Origin: an uncultured Oscillospiraceae bacterium
GTDB taxonomy: Bacteria; Bacillota; Clostridia; UBA1381
NCBI GenBank assembly: GCA_945876665.1
Contig: CAMCPC010000019.1
Location: forward strand, 1-11,215
DNA: 11,215 bases
Reading direction: 5' to 3'
The notes under the pieces were generated by a model that worked only from the letters and a program-made list of their open reading frames with translations, did no database searches and was not told the origin of the DNA. Position 1 is the stretch's first letter. Each line of letters opens with the position of its first letter. Of this stretch, positions 1-5,201 are shown piece after piece. The position numbers and the translations under genes were made by a program.

Positions 1-1
1 A

Positions 2-967
2 TCAAGACGTATTGACAATCAGCTGCGCGGACGTGCGGGACGTCAGGGTGACCCGGGCGCGTCAAGGTTCTTCCTTTCTCTTGACGACGACCTTATGAGA
101 ATTTTCGGCAGCGACAGAGTAGAGACTATGGTTAATGCGCTTGGTCTTGAAGAGGATGAGCCTATTGAAGCGAATATGCTTACAAAAGCAATCGAAAATG
201 CGCAAAGCTCTCTTGAGGGCAGAAACTTTGATTCACGTAAGCATGTGCTGCAGTATGACGAGGTTATGAACGAGCAGCGTAAGATTATATACGCACAGCG
301 TCAGAAGGTTCTTGACGGTGAGGACATCAGTGGCACTATAAAGGGCATGATTGAATCATCAATTAACAGCGCGCTTGACGACTTTATCGGGATTTCCGAA
401 ATCCCCGAGGAATGGAATATCCGCGCTATTACTGAATTTGCAAATCAGACGCTTAACGCAAAAGGTGAGTTCAAAATCCCCGAGGAGGATATGGAAACAA
501 TCACAAGAGCGGACGTCAAGGATATGCTTATGGACATCGCAAACAAGCGTTACGCCGAACAAGAGGAAACCTTTGGCGAGAATATGCGTGAGCTTGAAAG
601 AGTCCTTATGCTTAAGGTTGTTGACACACTTTGGATGGACCACCTTGACGAGATGGAGCATGTTAAGCGCGAAATCGGCTTAAGAGCATACGGTCAGCAT
701 GATCCTGTTATGGAATACAGAAACGTGGGCAGCGAGCTTTACGAAAATATGCTTGACAGTATCAAGAAAGACACAGTCCGTTATGTTCTTTCAGCTATGC
801 CGAGAATTAAGATTGAGCGTGAACAGGTGGCAAAGCCTATGGACACAGGCGGCGACGGTTCACTTCCTAATCAGCCGAAGCGCGCCAAAAAAGAGCCGGG
901 CAGAAATGACCCATGCCCATGCGGCAGCGGCAAGAAGTATAAGCACTGCTGTGGTAAGGATAAGTAA
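2..967 (+). CDS. secA: SecA preprotein translocase ATPase, C-terminal third (5' end outside window)
   Basis: SecA is the cytoplasmic ATPase that pushes unfolded preproteins through the SecYEG channel. The gene is open from the window edge, so the first Met at 95 is internal; 321 codons are visible of a protein usually of 800-950 residues. In order one sees helicase motif VI of the second nucleotide-binding domain (SRRIDNQLRGRAGRQGDPG, visible residues 1-19), the helical scaffold region (around 200-250, with LWMDHLDEMEHVKREIGLRAYGQ), a charged Gly/Pro-rich linker, and a C-terminal SEC-C zinc-binding tail (CPCGSGKKYKHCC, cysteines 305, 307, 316 and 317) that in other SecA proteins contacts SecB or the ribosome. 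The stop is TAA at 965-967. No terminator is seen after it, so downstream genes may be read through from secA. Identification is essentially certain. Confidence 0.98.
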   Translation, partial: SRRIDNQLRGRAGRQGDPGASRFFLSLDDDLMRIFGSDRVETMVNALGLEEDEPIEANMLTKAIENAQSSLEGRNFDSRKHVLQYDEVMNEQRKIIYAQRQKVLDGEDISGTIKGMIESSINSALDDFIGISEIPEEWNIRAITEFANQTLNAKGEFKIPEEDMETITRADVKDMLMDIANKRYAEQEETFGENMRELERVLMLKVVDTLWMDHLDEMEHVKREIGLRAYGQHDPVMEYRNVGSELYENMLDSIKKDTVRYVLSAMPRIKIEREQVAKPMDTGGDGSLPNQPKRAKKEPGRNDPCPCGSGKKYKHCCGKDK

Positions 968-975
968 TCGTATTT

Positions 976-1311
976 GTGACAATGATTAATTTACAATATA
1001 CAATTGCAGATATACGGGAATTATATCTTAAAGGCAAAGTGATATGGAAAGAGCACGCCACTGAGCGCATGCTGCAAAGAAACATATCGCGGAGTGATGT
1101 AAAAAGCTGTATTATCTCAGGAAACATAATAGAAGCCTACGAAAGCGACAAACCCTATCCCAGCTGTCTGATTTTAGGATATTGCATAGATAAAAAACCT
1201 CTGCACGTTGTGTGCAGCACAGACGGTTCATATGTTTATATCATAACCGTGTATTATCCGGGATTGAATAAATGGGAAAGTGATTTTAAAACTCGAAAGG
1301 ATGTGCAGTAG
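976..1311 (+). CDS. DUF4258 protein, putative toxin-like partner of the zinc-finger gene
   Basis: A 111-residue protein from a GTG at 976, or 109 residues from the ATG at 982. The nearest purine-rich stretch (AAGGA at 956-960) is far away, so translation may be coupled to secA, which ends 8 bases before. The DUF4258 pattern is visible: a basic/aromatic start with EHATERMLQRNISRSDV (about residues 26-42), then a beta-rich core with YPSCLILGY, KPLHVVCSTDG and YVYIITVYYP, and a tail WESDFKTRKD. This family is frequently found just before a YgiT-type zinc-finger gene, as here, and is treated as a possible toxin-like protein of a type II system. No activity is demonstrated in the sequence, and no catalytic residue can be assigned with confidence. 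The stop is separated from the next ATG by one base, which supports co-translation. Confidence 0.85.
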   Translation: MTMINLQYTIADIRELYLKGKVIWKEHATERMLQRNISRSDVKSCIISGNIIEAYESDKPYPSCLILGYCIDKKPLHVVCSTDGSYVYIITVYYPGLNKWESDFKTRKDVQ

Positions 1312-1312
1312 A

Positions 1313-1546
1313 ATGATTTGTATTGAATGCGGAAATGAAATGACATTAAAAGAAAAAACTTATGTGGCAAATCTTGATACATGCGTTATCATTATTAAGC
1401 ATGTTCCGGCTTATGTATGCTCCTGCGGTGAAGTCTATTATACTGATGAAACATTTGCAGAAATAGAACAGCTTGTTTCAAACCTCAGAAATATGGTTAA
1501 TGACATTGCTGTTATTGATTATAAATCAAAACAGGATGTAGCATAA
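1313..1546 (+). CDS. YgiT-type (MqsA N-terminal-like) zinc-finger protein, putative antitoxin
   Basis: A 77-residue protein. The start at 1313 is chosen because GAAAGG (1295-1300) lies 12 bases upstream; the in-frame ATGs at 1280 and 1301 sit inside the preceding gene and have no usable ribosome site. Cysteines C3 and C6 (CIEC) and C36 and C38 (VCSCGE) form a probable zinc knuckle, followed by VYYTDETFAEIEQLV. This is the layout of the N-terminal domain of MqsA/YgiT antitoxins. The C-terminal helix-turn-helix DNA-binding domain of full-length MqsA is absent; the remainder is a short helix and a charged tail. It is paired with the DUF4258 gene at a one-base gap. The likely role is to bind and neutralise or assist that partner; this is inference from family context. 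Confidence 0.85.
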   Translation: MICIECGNEMTLKEKTYVANLDTCVIIIKHVPAYVCSCGEVYYTDETFAEIEQLVSNLRNMVNDIAVIDYKSKQDVA

Positions 1547-1551
1547 TTTAC

Positions 1552-1582
1552 AGGGAACGGCATGCCGTTCCCTTGTTTGTGA
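1552..1582 (+). terminator. Perfect 22-bp palindrome, probable intrinsic terminator after the two-gene module
   Basis: Arms AGGGAACGG (1552-1560) and CCGTTCCCT (1565-1573) pair perfectly around CATG, giving a 9-bp GC-rich stem with a 4-base loop five bases after the zinc-finger stop codon. The tail TTGTTTGT (1573-1580) is T-rich but interrupted by G, so termination may be partial. This would separate the module from the membrane protein and prfB genes, for which no good promoter is seen. The perfect symmetry also allows a dimeric protein-binding site instead. Confidence 0.65.
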
Positions 1583-1601
1583 ATTGTATGGGAGAACAAT
1601 T

Positions 1602-1988
1602 ATGAAAAAGTATTATATTATTTTCGGTGCAGTCGGCGCAGGATTTATTTTATGCCTTGCGACGCTGTTATGCAATCCTGATTCAAACAAATTATTGACA
1701 CGCAGATATTTTTATCCCGGTGAAACAATACATACCTCCCTTGCCGGAGATATATTGCTTATCATTGTAGGTATTATACTTCTTATTGCGGTAATTTCCA
1801 TTATTGCCTACAGCATATACAAATTTATATGTAAAGCAAGAAAGAAAAAGGACTTTACCCTCGACGCATCAGAGCTATATACCGACAAGCAATCTTCAGA
1901 AAATATTTCTAAATGGATGATTTCATCAAGCCAGGGATACCTTGATAAAGATGAAAATAATGACAAAAATAATTTCAGAAAGAAGTGA
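1602..1988 (+). CDS. Small membrane protein of unknown function, two transmembrane helices
   Basis: A 128-residue protein that I do not recognise. The ATG at 1602 is preceded by GGGAG at 1590-1594 with a 7-base spacer, which is better than the in-frame TTG at 1584. Residues about 4-24 (YYIIFGAVGAGFILCLATLLC) form a first hydrophobic helix and about 47-75 (SLAGDILLIIVGIILLIAVI...) a long second one. They are joined by a short polar stretch with tyrosines and arginines, and a basic patch (CKARKKK, 77-83) follows, which suggests the C-terminal tail is cytoplasmic. The tail (84-128) is hydrophilic, rich in Lys, Asp and Asn, and ends NNFRKK. The gene ends 5 bases before prfB, so the two are probably co-transcribed. 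No enzymatic motif is visible. Confidence 0.75.
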   Translation: MKKYYIIFGAVGAGFILCLATLLCNPDSNKLLTRRYFYPGETIHTSLAGDILLIIVGIILLIAVISIIAYSIYKFICKARKKKDFTLDASELYTDKQSSENISKWMISSSQGYLDKDENNDKNNFRKK

Positions 1989-1993
1989 TAAAT

Positions 1994-3113
1994 ATGTTAG
2001 AGTACGATGAGTACAGACTAAAGCTGCAAAGCTTTGAAGACAGCATAAACGATTTGAGGGATTCACTTTGACATTGCGGGAGCACAAAGTGAAATAGAAA
2101 AGCTTGAAGAGGAAAGCGCAAAGCCGGATTTCTGGGACGACCTCGAAAACTCACAGAAGGTTTTACAGAAAACAAAGCAGCTTAAGGACAAGGTTGAAGC
2201 CTTCCACAACCTCAAAACAAAATGGGAGGACACTCTTGTTTTAATCGAGCTTGCAAACGAGGAAAACGACGAAAGTATGCTTCCCGACGTCACACAGGCG
2301 GCGGCAGAGATTGAAGCCGAAATCGAGAAAATGACACTTGAAACGCTGCTCAGCGGCGCATACGACAAAAACAATGCCATAATGACGTTCCATGCGGGCG
2401 CAGGCGGCACAGAGGCGCAGGACTGGTGCGAAATGCTGATAAGAATGTATCAGATGTGGGCGCAGAAAAACGGCTATACCTACACTGTGCTTGATTCCCT
2501 ACCCGGCGACGAGGCAGGTATAAAGAGCTGCACAATAGAAATTAACGGACTTAATGCCTACGGCTATCTTAAGGCAGAAAAGGGTGTACACCGCCTTGTA
2601 AGAATTTCACCGTTCAACTCAGCCGGCAAGCGTATGACTTCTTTTGCGTCAATAGAAGTTATGCCAGAGCTTGACGACAGTGTGGAAATAGACATACGTC
2701 CCGAGGACATCAAGATGGAAGCGTTCCGCGCAAGCGGCGCGGGCGGTCAGCACATAAACAAAACCAGCTCCGCTGTACGTCTTACACATATTCCGACAGG
2801 CATTGTAACCTCATGTCAGACACAGCGTTCGCAGTTCCAGAACAGGGATTATGCCATGAAAATGCTTAAAGCAAAGCTTGTTGAACTTGCCGAGCAGCAG
2901 CAAAAGGAAAAGATTTCCGACCTGCAGGGTGTGCAGATGGAAAACGGATGGGGCAGTCAGATTCGTTCATATGTATTCCAGCCCTACACTATGGTTAAGG
3001 ATTTACGCACAGGCTTTGAAATGGGTAATATCGGTGCTGTCATGGACGGCGACCTGAACGGCTTTATAAACGCTTATCTTAAAGCCGCAAGCCTTGGCAC
3101 ACTTAATAAATAA
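1994..3113 (+). CDS. prfB: Peptide chain release factor 2, expressed by programmed +1 frameshift
   Basis: RF2 recognises UAA and UGA stop codons in the ribosome and triggers peptide release. The coding region is join(1994..2068, 2070..3113): 25 codons from ATG 1994 (MLEYDEYRLK...LRDSL), an in-frame TGA at 2069-2071, then, after slipping past T2069, a frame that continues DIAGAQSEIEKLEEESAKPDFWDD to TAA 3111-3113. The product has 372 residues, close to the usual 365. The specificity tripeptide SPF falls at 205-207 and the catalytic GGQ (GAGGQHINKTSSAVRLTH) at 250-252. The N-terminal part is the helical domain 1 that faces the stalk. Low RF2 makes ribosomes pause at the internal UGA and shift, so the gene regulates itself. 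It lies downstream of secA as in many Bacillota, but with three extra genes between. A purine-rich GAAAGAAG (1978-1985) may serve as ribosome site. Confidence 0.97.
2056..2072 (+). promoter_or_regulatory. Programmed +1 frameshift site in prfB
   Basis: The slippery sequence CTT TGA C (2066-2072) has Leu codon CTT, in-frame stop TGA and following C, exactly as in the classical prfB site. A Shine-Dalgarno-like GAGGG (2056-2060) lies upstream and ends 5 bases before CTT, compared with 3 bases in Escherichia coli. Without the shift only a 25-residue peptide would be made; with it the reading frame joins one with full RF2 homology. Confidence 0.95.
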
Positions 3114-3123
3114 CTTATACGAC

Positions 3124-3173
3124 AAAAAAACGGCATTGCAAAAAAACAATTGCAATGCCGTCTTTCTTTTCTT
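3124..3173. terminator. Bidirectional intrinsic terminator between prfB and the minus-strand microprotein gene
   Basis: Arms ACGGCATTGCAA (3130-3141) and TTGCAATGCCGT (3150-3161) form a perfect 12-bp stem around an A-rich 8-base loop. On the + strand a pyrimidine, mostly T, tail follows (3162-3173), ending prfB transcripts. On the - strand the run of seven A at 3124-3130 reads as seven T, so the same hairpin can end a leftward transcript whose stop codon is at 3174-3172. Confidence 0.9.
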
Positions 3174-3309
3174 AAAAGTTATTATTCTGATTATTATTGT
3201 TATTGTTCTTCTGATTCTGCTTCTGGTTTTGCTTTTGATTCTGCTGCTGATTCTGCTTTTGATTCTGGTTCTGATTGTTGTTATTCTGATTGTTGTTATT
3301 GTTGTTCAT
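3172..3309 (-). CDS. Asn/Gln/Lys-only 45-residue microprotein (candidate new gene)
   Basis: Reading leftward from ATG (3309-3307) to TAA (3174-3172) gives 45 residues: Met, then only Asn, Gln and four Lys, then a terminal Phe. An Asn-rich head (residues 2-14, with NNNNNNQNNNNQN) leads to a Gln/Lys-rich centre (15-34, repeating QNQK) and an Asn-rich tail (35-44). Support for a real gene: AAAGGAG at 3325-3319 lies 9 bases before ATG, a probable promoter lies at 3366-3337, and a terminator follows the stop directly. There is no signal peptide or hydrophobic segment, and the net charge is positive. Function is unknown. The composition recalls Asn/Gln-rich small spore proteins and prion-like sequences, but no spore-protease cleavage motif is seen, so neither assignment is made. 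The hydrophobic Leu/Ile-rich reading on the opposite strand is its shadow. Confidence 0.72.
   Translation of the reverse strand: MNNNNNNQNNNNQNQNQKQNQQQNQKQNQKQNQKNNNNNNQNNNF
3211..3267. repeat. Imperfect 24-base tandem repeat inside the microprotein gene
   Basis: TGCTTTTGATTCTG occurs at 3230-3243 and again at 3254-3267, and CTGATTCTGCTT at 3211-3222 and 3247-3258. The 24-base offset of the first pair equals eight codons, so it repeats the QNQKQ motif in frame. Such a repeat could gain or lose units by slippage without disrupting the frame. Confidence 0.7.
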
Positions 3310-3336
3310 TCTTCCTCACTCCTTTCTACAGATTTT

Positions 3337-3366
3337 ATTTTACCCTATCTTCATTATTTTATTCAA
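3337..3366 (-). promoter_or_regulatory. Probable sigma-A promoter for the Asn/Gln/Lys microprotein gene
   Basis: On the - strand, TTGAAT (3366-3361) and TAAAAT (3342-3337) are separated by 18 bases. A second overlapping TAAAAT lies at 3337-3332. Transcription would start near 3330, leaving a leader of about 20 bases that contains the AAAGGAG ribosome site. The match is good for -35 and fair for -10 with a slightly long spacer. Confidence 0.5.
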
Positions 3367-3381
3367 AAATGCCTGTTTTAC

Positions 3382-3410
3382 TTGAATTTTACGTAAAAAA
3401 ATGATATAAT
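3382..3410 (+). promoter_or_regulatory. Strong sigma-A promoter for the recJ-gyrB operon
   Basis: TTGAAT (3382-3387), a 17-base spacer and a perfect TATAAT (3405-3410) form a near-consensus housekeeping promoter. The start of transcription would be near 3417, about 38 bases before the recJ ATG. It is the only clear promoter found between the prfB terminator and gyrB. Confidence 0.8.
3387..3398. promoter_or_regulatory. 12-bp palindrome within the recJ promoter spacer, possible operator
   Basis: TTTTACGTAAAA is perfectly symmetric and lies between the -35 and -10 boxes, sharing the last base of the -35. A dimeric regulator bound here would block polymerase. AT-rich DNA can form short palindromes by chance, so this is only a candidate. 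Confidence 0.3.
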
Positions 3411-3454
3411 AAAGTATAAGATTTATTTTGAAATTTAACGGTTTGGAGTATACT

Positions 3455-5170
3455 ATGATTGATAAGATTTGGAAATTCAGGAATAAAAATCTGCGTGATG
3501 ATATTATAAACAATATTTCGCAGGAATACCGCATACCGCGCGTTATAGCCACAATACTATTGAACCGCGGAATAGAGAGTGATGATATATCCCCGTTTCT
3601 GAAAAAATCAATGTCAGACATAGTAAATCCTAAATTAATGCTCGATATGGACAAAGCCGTTGAGCGTATAAACGCAGCCGTTAAAAACAAAGAAAAAATT
3701 GCCGTTTACGGTGACTATGATGTTGACGGAATAACCTCCACAGCGCTTTTATACGAGTTTCTTTCCTCAATGGGCGCAGACGTGGAATACTATATTCCCG
3801 ACCGCAAGGGTGAGGGTTACGGCATAAACATCATGGCAGTGAACAAGCTTTTTAAGCAGGGCATAAAGCTTATGATAACCGTTGACTGCGGTATAACCGC
3901 CATAGGCGAGGTGGAATTTGCAAAGCTTCAGGGTATGGACGTAATCATCACAGACCATCACACCTGCAAGGACCGTCTGCCCACAGCGGCGGCGGCGATT
4001 TTAAACCCAAAAAGACCTGACTGCGAATATCCGTTTGACGCGCTTGCAGGTGTGGGAGTTGCATTTAAGCTAATTCTTGCGCTTGCAATGGAAAACGGCA
4101 TGAACACAAAGGACGTATTTGCAAAATACGTTGACCTTGCAACGCTCGGCACAATAGCCGACGTTGTACCGCTCGTGGGTGAAAACAGAATTATAGCAGA
4201 CAAGGGACTTAAATTTCTGCAAAACCCAAGGCGCGCAGGACTTCGCGCCATAATGGAGGTTGCGGGCGTGCTTGGCAAAAGCATAAATGCCTCAACAATA
4301 GCCTTTGCGATTGCGCCGCGGCTTAACGCGGCAGGCAGGCTCGGCACAGCCAGAACGGCTGTCGAGCTGCTTCTGACAAAGGACGAAAACAGGGCAAGAG
4401 AAATTGCCCTTGCACTTGACGAGGAAAACAAGGAACGTCAGCTTACTGAAAAGCAGATTTTTGACGAGGCGCTCGGCATGATAGCCGCAGACCCTAATTT
4501 TGAAAAGAAAAAGGTAATCGTGCTTGCCCATGAGGACTGGCACCACGGTGTAATAGGTATAGTCGCGTCAAGGCTGTGTGATATGTATTACAAGCCATGT
4601 ATACTTATATCCCACTCTAACGGTGTGGGTAAGGGTTCGGGCAGGAGCATAAAGGGCTTTAACCTTTTTGACGCTCTTACACATTGTGAAAAGCACCTTA
4701 CGGACTTCGGCGGTCATGCCGTTGCGGCAGGACTCAACGTGAATATGTCCGACCTTGAAAACTTCACAAAGGAAATTAACAAATACGCTGACGAGTTACT
4801 GACTGAAAAGGACATGATTCCATCAGTGGACATTGACTGTCCCCTATCCGAACGCGCCGTTACACTTGAAAACGCTAAAATGATTTCAAAGCTTGAACCG
4901 TTCGGCATGGGCAATGAAAAGCCTGTATTTGCAATAGCAAACGCGCAGGTGACAAATATTGCGGCAGTCGGCATGGACAATAAGCACTTGAGACTTAGAA
5001 TTAATAAAAATAACCAGATGATAAATTGTATCGGCTTCGGCATGGGCGAATACGCCTCTATGCTAAAAAGCGGCGACATGATAAATATCGCATTTCAGAT
5101 GGATATAAATACCTATCAAGGAAACGAAACCGTTCAGCTTTTACTGAAGGATTTAAAGATGAAACAATAA
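3455..5170 (+). CDS. recJ: Single-stranded-DNA-specific 5'-3' exonuclease RecJ
   Basis: RecJ degrades single-stranded DNA 5' to 3' in recombinational, mismatch and base-excision repair. ATG 3455 is chosen because GGAG at 3445-3448 is 6 bases upstream; an in-frame TTG at 3428 has no ribosome site. The 571 residues match the family length (E. coli 577). The DHH phosphoesterase core shows GDYDVDG (86-92), TVDCG, TDHH (166-169, the family-defining Asp-His-His), LATLGTIADVVPL and APRLNAAGR. The DHHA1 part shows HHGVIGIVASR (363-373), GSGRSIKGFNLFDAL (from 394) and FGGHAVAAGL (418-427). A C-terminal OB-like domain follows from about 450. These carry the metal ligands expected for activity. It is the first gene of the operon; rel starts 31 bases after it. 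In B. subtilis apt lies between recJ and rel, but not here. Confidence 0.97.
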   Translation: MIDKIWKFRNKNLRDDIINNISQEYRIPRVIATILLNRGIESDDISPFLKKSMSDIVNPKLMLDMDKAVERINAAVKNKEKIAVYGDYDVDGITSTALLYEFLSSMGADVEYYIPDRKGEGYGINIMAVNKLFKQGIKLMITVDCGITAIGEVEFAKLQGMDVIITDHHTCKDRLPTAAAAILNPKRPDCEYPFDALAGVGVAFKLILALAMENGMNTKDVFAKYVDLATLGTIADVVPLVGENRIIADKGLKFLQNPRRAGLRAIMEVAGVLGKSINASTIAFAIAPRLNAAGRLGTARTAVELLLTKDENRAREIALALDEENKERQLTEKQIFDEALGMIAADPNFEKKKVIVLAHEDWHHGVIGIVASRLCDMYYKPCILISHSNGVGKGSGRSIKGFNLFDALTHCEKHLTDFGGHAVAAGLNVNMSDLENFTKEINKYADELLTEKDMIPSVDIDCPLSERAVTLENAKMISKLEPFGMGNEKPVFAIANAQVTNIAAVGMDNKHLRLRINKNNQMINCIGFGMGEYASMLKSGDMINIAFQMDINTYQGNETVQLLLKDLKMKQ

Positions 5171-5201
5171 TTTTTGCATATAGCAGATAGGAAGTGAGCT
5201 T

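Noticed and set aside
1280..1312. Upstream ATG starts (1280, 1301) for the zinc-finger protein
   Set aside because: They add residues before the zinc knuckle where family members normally begin, and lack a properly spaced ribosome site.
1497..1525. TTAATG-17-TATAAA as a promoter for the membrane protein and prfB
   Set aside because: The -35 is weak, it lies within the zinc-finger gene, and transcripts would meet the palindrome at 1552-1573.
1695..1700. Perfect TTGACA within the membrane protein gene as a promoter for prfB
   Set aside because: No acceptable -10 at 16-18 bases downstream.
2069..2071. In-frame TGA in prfB as a disabling mutation
   Set aside because: It is the stop codon of the programmed frameshift site CTTTGAC, and the next frame continues RF2 exactly.
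3094..3396. Plus-strand 100-codon frame rich in Leu, Ile and Val that looks like a membrane protein
   Set aside because: It starts inside prfB, runs through the terminator hairpin, and has no ribosome site. Its Leu/Ile pattern is the opposite-strand reading of AAT/CAG/AAC codons of the N/Q/K peptide.
3150..3404. Plus-strand 84-codon Ser/Asp/Tyr/Cys-rich repeat frame
   Set aside because: Starts in the terminator stem without a ribosome site; another shadow of the same repeat.
3428..3454. Upstream TTG start for recJ adding nine residues
   Set aside because: No ribosome site before it and only about 11 bases after the predicted transcription start; ATG 3455 has GGAG at the right distance.
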